From Rhodovibrio sodomensis (lineage in GTDB: Bacteria > Pseudomonadota > Alphaproteobacteria > Kiloniellales > Rhodovibrionaceae): DNA of 37,887 bases. Positions 1 through 13,003 of the stretch are shown here, piece after piece. The position numbers and the translations under genes are program-made. The stretch is from contig NZ_NRRL01000040.1 in NCBI RefSeq assembly GCF_016583645.1, positions 1-37,887 on the forward strand, written 5' to 3'. The first letter of the stretch is position 1. Each line of letters begins with the position of its first letter. A model generated the notes under the pieces. The model did no database searches. It worked only from the letters and a program-made list of their open reading frames with translations, and was not told where the DNA came from.

Positions 1-1
1 G

Positions 2-94
2 GTCAGCGGCGAGCTGGCCCAAACCCTTCGGCAACTGCGGGTTCAAGCCCCTTCCAAGGTGCTCAGCGTGACGGCGGTCTCGGACGCTGCCTAG
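2..94 (+). CDS. C-terminal end of an unidentified protein (5' end outside window)
   Basis: An open frame enters from the left window edge and gives about 30 residues ending in SVTAVSDAA before a TAG stop at 92-94. Most codons end in G or C, as in the neighbouring core genes, which mildly supports real coding. I do not recognise the family from so few residues. It converges with the ATPase gene on the other strand. At this GC content a 30-codon open frame can also occur by chance. Confidence 0.3.
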   Translation, partial: VSGELAQTLRQLRVQAPSKVLSVTAVSDAA

Positions 95-324
95 AGACAC
101 GCCACGAACCTGTTCTGTGTAACCCCCCTGATTGAGGCGGCAAATTCCGGCCGTCTTTCTAGCCACCGCGAACTCGGGCCTGACCATGGCGAAATTCCTC
201 AACCCGCGCCGTCCACGACTCCCAAGCATTCTCGATCCTTTCGCGACAAGCTAACGATTTCCGGGCAACAATCTCAGCTTGTAAATCAGAGTGACAGGCC
301 TGGACCGGACCGACACACCGCATA

Positions 325-1863
325 TTAATTGCCCCGGCTCTTATAAATTTGTCTTAGAACCATCCGAGCATTGGGAGTCAACTCACCCCCAAACGCCTCC
401 TCCACAGCAGCTATATTATCTCCGGTATCGCTCAACATTTTCATGAACAAATGCCTATAGTCTCGCTCATATTCGTGTGCCTCAAACAATTGACTGGTTA
501 GCTCATCAACTCCTGCACCAAATGTTTCAAAGTTCGGCGGTGTAATGAATCGTGAAAAATAGTCGTCTCTGTGTATCACTTGAACATATCTGCTAGGGAC
601 CTGCTGCGCAACGATCGGCGAGTGACTAGCGATAATCGCGCATGCGCTATACTGATTCAATAAATCAAAAAATATGTTCATAATTGTTGACATCATCATC
701 GGGTGGAGATGGTTTTCCGGCTCATCAAATAATATAAGGGATTCGTTGTCAATCAGCTGAACCAGTCCACTAACAATATTCAAACATATTCTCTGACCAG
801 CGGATAATTCATTATAAATAGCGATATCGAAAAACTCTTCATCATCAGCATACAACCATTTGGGGAAAATGCGCCGGCAGAAATCTTTATACATTTCCGA
901 ACGTTGACTATCTTTCGAAATAGCCGCCATCGAATCTGAAATTTCCGAAAGTAGCTTAGATAGAGACTTTAACTCTGTGTGCCGGGATTGAACCGCGTTC
1001 GCTTCACTCTCAGTATCGTTAGAATCGCTAGGCCGCGCCCTTAGGCCTCGATAGTAATACTCGAAGTCCCGATCATCTGATCCTTTTGGAATAGCAAAAT
1101 GATCAAACGCATTAAATGAAATTGCGATCAAACGGTAAAAACTTGGCCTTTGATCAAGACGAGCTTCCGTCGGTATATCTGATTGGGCGCTCGTTTGTCC
1201 GCCCGAGTAATTAGTCATCAGGAACGCGATGTCTGACATCATACGGGTCTTTCCAACCCCATTTTCACCAACCAATAGATTTATTTGCGACGGTAACAGT
1301 GATGTTTTTTCGAAATCAAAAACGATATAATCGTCAAATTGACTTTCGGAATTCCTGTAGTCGAGCGTAAAGTGTCGTACTACCTCCTGCTGTTCACCAA
1401 ATATAATACTTCGTGCTTTGTCTAATGCTTCCGCGGCCGATGATAGCCTCAAGAGTGAAGTGCGGAATACATTGAGTTCTTTGAAATTATCGTAAATATT
1501 TTTGTCGATAGAACAGTCTCTGAGCCGTTTTAATATCTCGATGGCGATGTCGTGGTTCAAGTTTATCAGTATACGGTAATATTCCGTTGATTGGCCAAGA
1601 GAACAAAAATCGTCACTGAGTTCGTTGAAGTTTGTCAGGTCGAAGAACGTGCCTAGTGGCACACGGTCTCCTTGATTTTTCTCACAAATTTTTACGTCAC
1701 CAACTGCAATTTTTTCATTGTCATGGAATAAGTACATCTGGAATAGAGTTTGATATCCAAAATCATTCCAACGGTCTTCCTGCAAGATAACAGTATTATT
1801 TGGATGCCGGCCGGTGGCCGTCATGCGTGGTATGATCTTAAAGTGTATGTTCGGTTTCGCCAT
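325..1863 (-). CDS. Stand-alone AAA/ABC-type ATPase (AAA_21/OLD-like), possible defence protein
   Basis: The 512-residue protein has a complete SMC/RecF-like ATP-binding cassette: Walker A GENGVGKT at 199-206, signature LSAGQR at 353-358, Walker B with catalytic glutamate in LILFDEPENHLHP around 376-388, and a switch histidine in ASHSP at 412-416. The roughly 190 residues before Walker A match no domain I recognise. ATPases of this architecture act in OLD, Septu (PtuA), retron and AbiEii-like systems, normally with a nuclease or other effector. No HNH, TOPRIM or effector gene follows it in the 324 bases available, and no TOPRIM domain is fused. The start ATG is preceded by AGGAAG at a loose spacing. 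The gene is clearly AT-richer than everything between it and 31 kb, which suggests recent acquisition. ATP binding is confident; the biological role is not. Confidence 0.8.
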   Translation of the reverse strand: MAKPNIHFKIIPRMTATGRHPNNTVILQEDRWNDFGYQTLFQMYLFHDNEKIAVGDVKICEKNQGDRVPLGTFFDLTNFNELSDDFCSLGQSTEYYRILINLNHDIAIEILKRLRDCSIDKNIYDNFKELNVFRTSLLRLSSAAEALDKARSIIFGEQQEVVRHFTLDYRNSESQFDDYIVFDFEKTSLLPSQINLLVGENGVGKTRMMSDIAFLMTNYSGGQTSAQSDIPTEARLDQRPSFYRLIAISFNAFDHFAIPKGSDDRDFEYYYRGLRARPSDSNDTESEANAVQSRHTELKSLSKLLSEISDSMAAISKDSQRSEMYKDFCRRIFPKWLYADDEEFFDIAIYNELSAGQRICLNIVSGLVQLIDNESLILFDEPENHLHPMMMSTIMNIFFDLLNQYSACAIIASHSPIVAQQVPSRYVQVIHRDDYFSRFITPPNFETFGAGVDELTSQLFEAHEYERDYRHLFMKMLSDTGDNIAAVEEAFGGELTPNARMVLRQIYKSRGN

Positions 1864-1925
1864 CTAACGGCGCTTCCTGTTTAGCGGCGTGCTTGGGGCT
1901 ATGCGTGTCCAAGACCGTTTGGGCA

Positions 1926-5471
<3,546 letters not shown>

Positions 5472-5542
5472 GGGCCCGAGTGTGGCACCGAGCGGCGAGT
5501 CGGCGCTACGGGCAGAGCTGTGGATAACGACCGCAGCAACGG

Positions 5543-5668
5543 GTCCCTCTCCCTCGACGGGAGAGGACAGGTGAGGGTGAACTCACGGGCATACGGCGAG
5601 GAATCCCACCCTCACCCTCCCACGCGCTGTCGCGCGCGGGCCCTCCCTCTCCCCTCAAGGGAGAGGGT
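5543..5668 (+). repeat. REP-like composite palindromic repeat, family 1, copy 1
   Basis: This intergenic element between dnaE and lolD contains two small palindromes (CCCTCTCCCTCGACGGGAGAG and CCCTCTCCCCTCAAGGGAGAGGG) separated by CACCCTCACCCTCCCACGCG and a GCGCGCGGGCCC block. An inverted copy lies at 9115-9243. Similarity extends past the palindromes into a shared ATAACGACCGCA just upstream (about 5523-5535), so the repeat unit is larger than the visible hairpins. Confidence 0.8.
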
Positions 5669-5709
5669 TTGGCATGGCAGGCGCTTCCATCGCGGACGGG
5701 CGAGCGCCC

Positions 5710-6402
5710 TCACGCCTCCACCAGCACGCCGTCCTGCAGCCGCAGCGTGCGGTCCATCTGGCCCGCCAGCTCCAGGTTGTGGGTGGCGACCAGGGCGGCG
5801 ACGCCGGCCTCGCGGACGATCGCGGTCAGGACGTCGAAGACGCGCGCGCTGGTGGTCGGGTCGAGGTTGCCGGTCGGCTCGTCGGCCAGCAGGACGGACG
5901 GATTGTTGGCGAGCGCGCGGGCGACCGCGACGCGCTGCTGCTCGCCGCCGGACAGTTCGGCCGGGCGGTGGTCCATCCGCTCGGCGAGGCCGACCAGCTC
6001 CAACAGCTCGCCCGCCCGCGTGCGCGCCGCGCGACGGCCGGTGCCGGCGATCATCTGCGGCAGCACGACGTTCTCGCGCGCGGAGAATTCCGGCAGCAGG
6101 TGGTGGTGCTGGTAGACGAAGCCGATCCGCGCCCGGCGCGTCCGGGTGCGCTCGCCGTCGCCGGCGGTGGAGACGTCCTGCCCCTGGACCACGACCTGGC
6201 CGGCGTCCGGGCGCTCCAGCAGGCCGGCGATGTGCATCAGGGTCGACTTGCCGGAGCCGCTGGGGCCGACCAGCGCGACCATCTCCCCGCCCTGCACGCT
6301 GAGCGCGGCGCCGTTCAGGACGTGCAGGTCGGTGCGCCCCTGGTGGAAGGTCTTGCGCAGCTCCGCGAGCGCGAGCGCGGCGCCGCCGGTCCCGTTACTC
6401 AT
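5710..6402 (-). CDS. lolD: Lipoprotein-releasing ABC transporter, ATP-binding subunit LolD
   Basis: A 230-residue ABC ATPase that powers release of outer-membrane lipoproteins from the inner membrane to LolA. Walker [10 protein letters not shown] is at 46-54, the signature LSGGEQQR at 150-157, and Walker [13 protein letters not shown] at 171-182. The THNLELA segment near 206 carries the switch histidine. Its start overlaps the end of the upstream permease gene by 8 bases, which supports translational coupling. MacB- and FtsE-type ATPases have similar sequences, but the adjacent LolC/E-type permease makes LolD the best assignment. Confidence 0.93.
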   Translation of the reverse strand: MSNGTGGAALALAELRKTFHQGRTDLHVLNGAALSVQGGEMVALVGPSGSGKSTLMHIAGLLERPDAGQVVVQGQDVSTAGDGERTRTRRARIGFVYQHHHLLPEFSARENVVLPQMIAGTGRRAARTRAGELLELVGLAERMDHRPAELSGGEQQRVAVARALANNPSVLLADEPTGNLDPTTSARVFDVLTAIVREAGVAALVATHNLELAGQMDRTLRLQDGVLVEA

Positions 6403-7639
6403 AGCGCAGCGCCTCCACCGGATCCAGGCGGGCGGCGCGCCAGGAGGGGTAGAGCGTGGCGAGCAGCGACAGCGCGAGCGACATCGCCACCACGGTGGCG
6501 ACCTCCTGCGGGTCGACCTTGGAGGGCAGGTTGGAAAGGAAATAGATCTCCGCGGCGAACAGCTCGGTGCCGGTGAGGTTCTCCAGCCAGCCGCGAATGG
6601 TCTCGATGTTCTGCGCGAACGCCAGGCCGAGCGCGAAACCGGCGGCCGTGCCGACCACCCCGATGGCCGCGCCGGAGATCAGGAAGATCCGCATGATCAT
6701 CCCGCGGGTGGCGCCCATCGTGCGCAGGATCGCGATGTCCGGGCCCTTGTCCTTCACCAGCATGATCTGGCCGGAGATGATGTTGAAGGCCGCCACCACG
6801 ATGATCAGGGTGAGGATCAGGAACATCACGTTGCGCTCGACCTGGATGGCGTTGAAGAAGCTGGCGTTGGCGCGCTGCCAGTCGACCGTGCGGTAGCCGG
6901 GGCCCAGCATCTCGCCGATCGTCCGGCGCACCTGGTCGACGTCGTCCGGGTTCTTCACGAACATCTCGATCGCGTTGACGGCATCGCCGGTGCGGAAGAA
7001 CTTCTGCGCCTGCTTGAGCGGCAGGTAGATGAACGAGCTGTCGTACTCGTACATGCCGACCTCGAACAGGCCGGCGATCTCAAAGCTCTTCACCCGGGGG
7101 ACGGTGCCCAGCACGGTGGTGTTGCCGCGCGGGCTGACCAGGGTGATCTGGTCGCCCACGGAGAGGCCCAGCCTGTTCGCCAGGCGCCGGCCGACCAGCG
7201 CGCCTTTCCGGCCGAAGGCCTGCGCGCTGCCGACGATTACATTGTCCGCGATCAGATCGCGCTCCAGCAAGTCCTCGCGCGCCATGCCGCGGACCACCGC
7301 GCCGGACGCCTCGCCGCGGTTGGTCACCATGACCTGGCCCTGCACCTGCGGGTGGGCGCGGGTTACCCGGTCGATCGACGCCAGCCGGGACGCCAGGTCT
7401 TCGTAGCCGGTAATCTCGCCGCCGTTGGCGTAGACGGTGATGTGGCCGTTGACGCCCAGGATGCGATTCAGCAGCTCGGCGCGGAAGCCGTTCATCACCG
7501 ACATCACGATGATCAGCGTCGCCACACCGAGCGCGATGCCGAGCAGCGAAAAACCGGCGATCACCGAGATGAAGCCTTCCTTCCTGCGCGCCCGCAGATA
7601 GCGGAAGGCGACCGTGCGTTCGAATGCTCCGAAGATCAT
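6395..7639 (-). CDS. lolC: Lipoprotein-releasing ABC transporter permease (LolC/LolE family)
   Basis: A 414-residue inner-membrane permease. The ATG at 7639 gives [19 protein letters not shown], the usual LolC/E opening, so I prefer it to a start 12 codons further upstream. A first membrane helix spans roughly residues 22-47 ([20 protein letters not shown]), followed by a large periplasmic MacB-like domain and three C-terminal helices typical of FtsX-type permeases. It ends with [15 protein letters not shown], the conserved family terminus. Only one permease gene is present, as is common in alphaproteobacteria, so it probably works as a homodimer with LolD. It lies 16 bases from the proS stop and is likely co-transcribed with proS. 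Confidence 0.92.
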   Translation of the reverse strand: MIFGAFERTVAFRYLRARRKEGFISVIAGFSLLGIALGVATLIIVMSVMNGFRAELLNRILGVNGHITVYANGGEITGYEDLASRLASIDRVTRAHPQVQGQVMVTNRGEASGAVVRGMAREDLLERDLIADNVIVGSAQAFGRKGALVGRRLANRLGLSVGDQITLVSPRGNTTVLGTVPRVKSFEIAGLFEVGMYEYDSSFIYLPLKQAQKFFRTGDAVNAIEMFVKNPDDVDQVRRTIGEMLGPGYRTVDWQRANASFFNAIQVERNVMFLILTLIIVVAAFNIISGQIMLVKDKGPDIAILRTMGATRGMIMRIFLISGAAIGVVGTAAGFALGLAFAQNIETIRGWLENLTGTELFAAEIYFLSNLPSKVDPQEVATVVAMSLALSLLATLYPSWRAARLDPVEALRYE

Positions 7640-7655
7640 GAAGCGGCCTGGCGCC

Positions 7656-8981
7656 CTACCCCGCCAGCTTGGCAAGCGCGGCGTCGGGCGACAGCTCGTC
7701 GCGCTCGCCGGTCGCGCGGTGCTTCAGTTCGACCGTGCCGGCCTTCAGGCCCTTGGGCCCGACGATCAGCTGCCAGGGCAGCCCGATCAGGTCCATCTGG
7801 GCGAACTTGGCGCCCGGGCTGTCCTCGGTATCGTCGTGCAGCACGGTGAGACCGGCCTGCTCCAGCTTCGCCTGCAGGTCGTCGCAGGCCTGCCGGCAGG
7901 CCTCGTCGCCGGCGCGCAGATTGATCAGGCCGACCTTGAAGGGCGCCACGCTCTCCGGCCAGACGATGCCGGCCTCGTCGTGGAACGCCTCGATCAGCCC
8001 GCCGACCAGCCGCGACACGCCGACGCCGTAGGAGCCCATGTGCACCGGCACGCTGTCACCGTCCTTGGTGGAGACGGTCGCTTCCAGCGGCTCGGAGTAC
8101 TTGGTGCCGAAGTAGAAGATGTGGCCGACCTCGATGCCCCGGCGCTGGACCCGCTTGTCCGCCGGCACCTGCCGCTCGAACTCGGCCTGGTCGTGCATGT
8201 CGTCGGTGCGGGCGTACTGGCCGGTCCAATAGTCGACGATCGGCCTGATCTGCGCGTCGTCGTGCAGGTCGATATCCTGGCCCAGCACGTCGTAGTCGAG
8301 CAGGTCCTGGTGGGTGAAGATCTCGGTCTCGCCGGTATCGGCCAGGATCACGAATTCGTGGGACATGTTGCCGCCGATCGGCCCGGTCTCGGCCTCCATC
8401 GGCACCGCCTTCAGGCCCATCCGCGCGAAGGTCCGCAGGTAGGTGACGAACTGCTTGCGGTAGGCGCGGAAGGCGCTCTCCTGATCCAGATCGAACGAGT
8501 AGGCATCCTTCATCAGGAACTCGCGCCCGCGCATCACGCCGAAGCGGGGCCGCACCTCGTCCCGGAACTTCCACTGGATATGGTAAAGCATCGCCGGCAC
8601 GTCGCGGTAGCTCTTGGCGCCGGCGCGGAAGATCTCGGTGATCAGCTCCTCGTTCGTGGGCCCGTACAGCATCTCCCGGCCGTGCCGGTCCTTAAACCGC
8701 AGCATCTCCTTGCCGTAGTCCTCGTAGCGCCCGGACTGGCGCCACAGGTCGGACGACTGGATGGTCGGCATCAGCAGCTCGTTCGCCCCGGCGCGGTCCT
8801 GTTCCTCGCGGACGATCTGCTCGATGTTCCGCAGGACGGCGTTGCCGAGCGGCAGCCAGGAGTAGATGCCGGCGGCGCCCTGGCGGATCATGCCGGCGCG
8901 CAGCATCAGCCGGTGCGAGACGATCTCGGCTTCCGCAGGGTTTTCCTTCAGCGTGGGCAGGAAATAGCGCGACAGACGCAT
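7656..8981 (-). CDS. proS: Prolyl-tRNA synthetase, short alphaproteobacterial type
   Basis: A class II aminoacyl-tRNA synthetase that charges tRNA-Pro with proline. The start ATG at 8981 gives [19 protein letters not shown], the family-typical N-terminus, for 441 residues. The upstream in-frame codons are repeat-derived and not conserved. Visible elements are the [18 protein letters not shown] segment, GPTNEELIT and [26 protein letters not shown] (motif 2 region), the [13 protein letters not shown] motif 3, and a C-terminal anticodon-binding domain. It is far shorter than the ~570 residues of E. coli ProRS and lacks the full editing insertion, a known feature of alphaproteobacterial ProRS. 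Editing of Ala-tRNA-Pro would then need a separate ProXp-type factor, which is inference for this organism. Confidence 0.95.
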   Translation of the reverse strand: MRLSRYFLPTLKENPAEAEIVSHRLMLRAGMIRQGAAGIYSWLPLGNAVLRNIEQIVREEQDRAGANELLMPTIQSSDLWRQSGRYEDYGKEMLRFKDRHGREMLYGPTNEELITEIFRAGAKSYRDVPAMLYHIQWKFRDEVRPRFGVMRGREFLMKDAYSFDLDQESAFRAYRKQFVTYLRTFARMGLKAVPMEAETGPIGGNMSHEFVILADTGETEIFTHQDLLDYDVLGQDIDLHDDAQIRPIVDYWTGQYARTDDMHDQAEFERQVPADKRVQRRGIEVGHIFYFGTKYSEPLEATVSTKDGDSVPVHMGSYGVGVSRLVGGLIEAFHDEAGIVWPESVAPFKVGLINLRAGDEACRQACDDLQAKLEQAGLTVLHDDTEDSPGAKFAQMDLIGLPWQLIVGPKGLKAGTVELKHRATGERDELSPDAALAKLAG

Positions 8982-9114
8982 GACGGGCCTTCGTCCGGGG
9001 GAGCGGTCTCGGGTGTTCGGGCGGTTCGCGCGGCCCGCGGCCGGGGAGCCGCGCGGACGCGGGCGGACAATAGGTGAGCGCCCCGGCGGTGTCCATGCTT
9101 GGGCGGGCGCCAAT

Positions 9115-9243
9115 CCCCTCTCCCTCGAGGGGAGAGGGAGGGGCCCGCGCGCGTAAGCGCGTGGGAGGGTGAGGGTGGACTCCCCGGCGCCATCCGAGGA
9201 GTCCAACCCTCGCCTGTCCTCTCCTCTCAAGGGAGAGGGACCC
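9115..9243 (-). repeat. REP-like composite palindromic repeat, family 1, copy 2 (inverted)
   Basis: This is the inverted counterpart of the element at 5543-5668. The two small palindromes (CCCTCTCCCTCGAGGGGAGAGGG and CCTCTCCTCTCAAGGGAGAGG), the GGGCCCGCGCGCGTAAGCGCG block and the GGAGGGTGAGGGT tract are all shared. The neighbouring GCGGTCGTTAT is the reverse complement of the ATAACGACCGC next to copy 1. It lies upstream of proS, in the 450 bases between proS and etfB. Confidence 0.8.
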
Positions 9244-9294
9244 GCCGATGCGGTCGTTATACGACAACAGCGGTGGGCGATTTAACTAATTCCG

Positions 9295-9341
9295 CTCCTC
9301 CACGTGGAAGGAGAGGCAAGGGGAGGAGGTTGCCGCGGGCA
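9295..9341 (+). repeat. Palindromic repeat, family 2, partial copy
   Basis: CTCCTCCACGTGGAAGGAG followed by AGGCAAGGGGAGGAGGTTGCCGCGGGC. A longer copy in the same orientation lies at 10309-10417, so copies of this repeat flank etfB on both sides. No coding potential is evident. Confidence 0.6.
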
Positions 9342-9364
9342 AGTACCGTGCGCGCCAACAAGAA

Positions 9365-9393
9365 GCCCCGGCCGGGACGGTCCCGGCCGGGGC
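9365..9393 (-). terminator. Probable intrinsic terminator of etfB
   Basis: A perfect inverted repeat with 14-base arms (GCCCCGGCCGGGAC) and a single-base centre lies 39 bases past the etfB stop. Read on the minus strand it is followed by CTTCTTGTTG, a modest T-rich tail. It suggests that etfB transcription ends here and does not continue into an etfA. Confidence 0.6.
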
Positions 9394-9431
9394 ATTGGAA
9401 CAGCTGCGGTCTTAACCGCAGCGCGCGCGGC

Positions 9432-10181
9432 TTAGATGACTTTCGCCTCGTCGTGCAGCTTGTCGACCAGCTCGCCGACGCTGTCGACCTTGATGCCGGC
9501 CTGGCGCGCCGGCGGCTCCTCGACCTTCTGCAGGGTCAGGCGATGGCCGACCTCCACGCCCAGGTCTTCGGGCGTGTAGTTGTCGATCGGCTTCTTCTTC
9601 GCCTTCATGATGTTGGGCAGCGAGGCGTAGCGCGGCTCGCACAGCCGCAGGTCCGCGGTCAGCACGGCCGGCCGGCCGATCTTGAGCTGCTCCAGGCCGC
9701 CGTCGATCTCGCGGGTCACCAGGAAATGGTCGTCGTGCACCTCGACCTTGGAGACGAAGGTGCCCTGCGCCCAGCCGAGCAGCGCGGACAGCATCTGGCC
9801 GGTCTGATTGTTGTCGCCGTCGACCGCCTGCTTGCCGGCGAACACCAGGTCCGGGCTCTCCTTGTCGCAGATCGCCTTCAGGATCTTGGCCACCCCCAAC
9901 GGCTCCGGCGCCGGCTCCGCCTTGACCAGGATGCCGCGGTCCGCGCCCATGGCGAGCCCGGTGCGCAGCGTTTCCTGCGACTGCTGCGGGCCGACCGCGA
10001 CCAGCACGACCTCGCTCGCGTGCCCCTGCTCCTTCAGGCGGATCGCCTGCTCGACGGCGATCTCGCAGAACGGGTTCATCGCCATCTTGGCGTTGGCCAG
10101 GTCGACGTCGGAATTGTCCTGCTTGACGCGGACCTTCACGTAGGGGTCGAGCACGCGCTTGACCGGGCAGAGGATTTTCAT
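9432..10181 (-). CDS. etfB: Electron transfer flavoprotein subunit beta
   Basis: A 249-residue ETF beta/FixA protein, the AMP-binding half of the heterodimeric flavoprotein that collects electrons from acyl-CoA, dimethylglycine and sarcosine dehydrogenases and passes them to ETF-ubiquinone oxidoreductase. It opens with [19 protein letters not shown], and the AMP-binding segment [21 protein letters not shown] lies near the middle. The late segment [16 protein letters not shown] matches the family signature that contacts the alpha subunit. ATG at 10181 is preferred (AGGTG 8 bases upstream); an in-frame GTG lies 3 codons earlier. Most genomes place etfA directly downstream. Here a terminator-like hairpin and repeats follow instead, so etfA must be elsewhere. 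Confidence 0.93.
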   Translation of the reverse strand: MKILCPVKRVLDPYVKVRVKQDNSDVDLANAKMAMNPFCEIAVEQAIRLKEQGHASEVVLVAVGPQQSQETLRTGLAMGADRGILVKAEPAPEPLGVAKILKAICDKESPDLVFAGKQAVDGDNNQTGQMLSALLGWAQGTFVSKVEVHDDHFLVTREIDGGLEQLKIGRPAVLTADLRLCEPRYASLPNIMKAKKKPIDNYTPEDLGVEVGHRLTLQKVEEPPARQAGIKVDSVGELVDKLHDEAKVI

Positions 10182-10308
10182 GGAACGCACCTAGCGCTGT
10201 CGTCGTCGGCGAATGGAAATACGGCTGATAGCGCGGATAGCACCCGCCCTACCCCCTGTCAACGCGGCCTCCGGCGGGCCCGGCGGTGTGCTGGGACATG
10301 GCAAACCA

Positions 10309-10417
10309 ATCCCCCTCCTCCACGTGGGAGGAGGGGCTAGGGGAGGAGGTGCCATGGATAGATGCCGCGGGCACCCTCCTCTCCCTAACCCTCTCCTCCC
10401 ATTGGAGGAGAGGGAAT
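10309..10417 (+). repeat. Palindromic repeat, family 2, long copy
   Basis: Two small palindromes, CCTCCTCCACGTGGGAGGAGG and CCCTCTCCTCCCATTGGAGGAGAGGG, are joined by GCTAGGGGAGGAGGTGCC and GGGCACCCTCCTCTCCCTAACC. The whole block forms a larger imperfect inverted repeat. It fills much of the 251-base gap between etfB and the upstream dehydrogenase gene and resembles the partial copy at 9295-9341. Confidence 0.7.
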
Positions 10418-10432
10418 CTATGGGCGCCGAAG

Positions 10433-13003
10433 CTACGACCGCGCGCGCTCGTTCGCGGGGTCGTAGAGCGGCTTGTTGCCGACCGCCTCGACCTTCATCG
10501 GGAAGTGCTCGCTGAAGTACTCCATCACCAACTCGTTGCCTTCCTTGCAGTAGCTGTACGGCAGGTAGCTCATCGCGATGGTCTTGCCGACCGAGGGGCC
10601 GAAGGCGACCGAGGTGGTGTAGGACCGGCGGCCCAGCTCGTCCCGGAGCACGTCGCCGTTGGACGGATCCAGCAGCGGCCACGGGCCGACCGGGAAGCGG
10701 TCCACGCCGCGCGCGTCGGTTTGCCCCTGCATGGTCAGGGTGCACAGGTAGGCCGGCTGGCGGTTGCGCTCGCGCTGCGCGACGTAGGCCTCGCGGCCGT
10801 GGAACTCCATCGGCTTGACCTTGGGCCGGGCCAGACCGGCCTCGACCAGGTTGTACTCGGTCAGGAGGTCGGCGTTCTGCAGGCGCAGGCTCTTCTCCAG
10901 CCGGCGGCTGTTGGCGTAGGTCTCGATCCCGACCGGGGGGACGCCGGCTTCGTACAGCATGTCCCACAGGCTCAGGCCGTAGCTGAACGGGAAGTGCAGC
11001 TCCCAGCCCTGCTCGCCGACGTAGGAGATCCGGAAGCCGGTGACCGGGATGCCCTTCAGCGTGAAGGTCCGCGAGGCGGCGAACGGGAACCGGTCGGGCT
11101 CCAGCTCGTCCGGCCGGTCGGCCAGCTGCTGCAGGACCTTGCGGGCGTTCGGGCCCCATACGCCCAGGCAGCCGTAGTGGTCGGTGCGGTCCTCGATGTA
11201 GGCGCGGAAGCCGCGGTCCTCGGCCATCCGCTTCATCCACAGGAAGTCGCGGTTGCCCGCGTCGCCGCCGTCGATCACCCGGAAGCGGTCGACGCCCTGG
11301 CGCACCACGGTCAGGTCCGCGCGGATGCCGCCGGTGAGATCGATGAAGTTGGTGTAGACACCTTTCCCGACCGGCGTGTTACCGCCGACCTTGGCGACCG
11401 ACAGATACTCCATCAGCGCCTCGGCATCCGGGCCGGAGACGTCGTAGATCGCGAAGTGGGACAGGTTGATCATGCCCACGTTGTGCGACAGCTCCAGGTG
11501 CTCGGCGTTGGAGACGCGCCAGAAGTGGCGGTTGTCCCACTCGTTCCGCCGCTCGGGGATCTGGTCGCCCCACTTCTCCAACAGCGTCTGTTCGTTGGCG
11601 GCGTAGCCGTGCGCACGCTCCCAGCCGGCGATCTCCATGAAGTAGCCGCCCAGCTCCTGCTCGCGGGCGTGGAACGGGCTGCGCCGGATGTTGCGGCCCT
11701 TGGTGTAGGGCTCGCGCGGGTGGACCGGCGGGTTGTAAATCTTGAACGCCGTCTCGTAGCAGCGCTCCGCGATGTAGTTCTCGGTCTTCTGGATCGGGTA
11801 GTAGCGCCCGACGTCGATACCGTGGTGGTCGATCTCGGTGCGCCCGTCGGTCATCCAGTCGGCGACCACCTTGCCGGTGCCGGGGCCGTCCTTGATCCAG
11901 ACGCTCTCGGCGTACCATAGGCCGCGCGTGTTCGGGCTCTCGCCGATCGACGGGCCGCCGTCGGCGGTCACCTGCAACAGGCCGTTGAACGACCACTTCT
12001 CGTTCCAGCCGAGCTCGGCCAGGATCGGGGTCAGCTCCATCGCCTTCTCGAGCGGCTCCATGACCTGCTCGATGTCCAGGTCGTGCTGCGAAGGCGACAG
12101 GCGGGCCTGCTCCTTCTCCAACAGGTCGCGCGGGTGGACCAGGCGCGGCGCCTTCTCCTCGTAATAGCCCCACTCGATCTGGCCGCCCTCGGTCGTGGTC
12201 GGGTCGCCGGTGTCGCGCAGATAGGCGCTGTTGCCCTGATCGCGCAGCAGCGGGTAGCCGATGTCCTTGCCGGTGCCCTCGAACTCGTTGTACGGGCCGA
12301 AGAACAAGAGCGGGTGCTCGACCGGCATGATCGGCAGGTCCTCGCCCGCCATGTCGGTCGCGATCAGCCGGCCCCACAGGCCGCAGCAGACGACGACGTA
12401 GTCCGCCGCGATATAGCCGCGCGGGGTATGCACGCCCTTGATCCGGCCATCCTCGATCTCCAGGCCCGTGGCCGGGCAGTTGGCGAAGGTCTGCAGCTTG
12501 CCGCTCGCCTCGCCGGCCTGGACCAGCTCGCCCGCGACCGTCTGCGAGCGCGGCACGACGAGGCCCGCGTCCGGGTCCCACAGGGCGCCCTGGATCATGC
12601 TCTCCTCGAGCAACGGCATGCGCTGCTTCGCCTCGGCGGCCGAGATCAGGTAAGTGCGGTTGCCGAACGCCTTGCCGGTGCCGACCTTGCGCTTGAGCTC
12701 CTCCATCCGCTGGTCGTCGTCCCAGCGCGCGACCTCGAGGCCGCCGACCCGCTCGTACCGGCCGAGCTTGTCGAAGAACTCGATCGAGTAGGTGGTCGTG
12801 TACATCGTCATCTGATCACCGGCGGTGGTGAAGCAGAAGTCGGACGCGTGCCCGGTCGAGCCGATGTCGGTCGGGATCGCCGACTTATCGATGCCGACGA
12901 TGTCGTCCCATCCCCGCTCGATCAGGTGATGCGCCACCGAGGCGCCGACGATACCGCCCTGACCGATGATCACGACGCTCGCGCTGTCGGGAAATTTCGC
13001 CAT
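10433..13003 (-). CDS. FAD-dependent dimethylglycine/sarcosine dehydrogenase-like protein with GcvT domain
   Basis: An 856-residue two-part enzyme. The N-terminal half is a DAO-type flavoprotein beginning VVIIGQGGIVGASVAHHLIE (10-29). H52 in STGHAS is at the place where this family attaches FAD covalently (usually STWHAAG; the tryptophan is glycine here). The C-terminal half is an aminomethyltransferase (GcvT and GcvT-C) domain with GWELHFPFSYG and RLEKSLR, which in relatives passes the released one-carbon unit to tetrahydrofolate. Likely substrates are dimethylglycine or sarcosine from betaine catabolism, which would fit the downstream etfB as electron acceptor. ATG at 13003 follows a GGCGGAG ribosome binding site. 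The exact substrate cannot be read from sequence, and other methylated amines are possible. Confidence 0.85.
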   Translation of the reverse strand: MAKFPDSASVVIIGQGGIVGASVAHHLIERGWDDIVGIDKSAIPTDIGSTGHASDFCFTTAGDQMTMYTTTYSIEFFDKLGRYERVGGLEVARWDDDQRMEELKRKVGTGKAFGNRTYLISAAEAKQRMPLLEESMIQGALWDPDAGLVVPRSQTVAGELVQAGEASGKLQTFANCPATGLEIEDGRIKGVHTPRGYIAADYVVVCCGLWGRLIATDMAGEDLPIMPVEHPLLFFGPYNEFEGTGKDIGYPLLRDQGNSAYLRDTGDPTTTEGGQIEWGYYEEKAPRLVHPRDLLEKEQARLSPSQHDLDIEQVMEPLEKAMELTPILAELGWNEKWSFNGLLQVTADGGPSIGESPNTRGLWYAESVWIKDGPGTGKVVADWMTDGRTEIDHHGIDVGRYYPIQKTENYIAERCYETAFKIYNPPVHPREPYTKGRNIRRSPFHAREQELGGYFMEIAGWERAHGYAANEQTLLEKWGDQIPERRNEWDNRHFWRVSNAEHLELSHNVGMINLSHFAIYDVSGPDAEALMEYLSVAKVGGNTPVGKGVYTNFIDLTGGIRADLTVVRQGVDRFRVIDGGDAGNRDFLWMKRMAEDRGFRAYIEDRTDHYGCLGVWGPNARKVLQQLADRPDELEPDRFPFAASRTFTLKGIPVTGFRISYVGEQGWELHFPFSYGLSLWDMLYEAGVPPVGIETYANSRRLEKSLRLQNADLLTEYNLVEAGLARPKVKPMEFHGREAYVAQRERNRQPAYLCTLTMQGQTDARGVDRFPVGPWPLLDPSNGDVLRDELGRRSYTTSVAFGPSVGKTIAMSYLPYSYCKEGNELVMEYFSEHFPMKVEAVGNKPLYDPANERARS

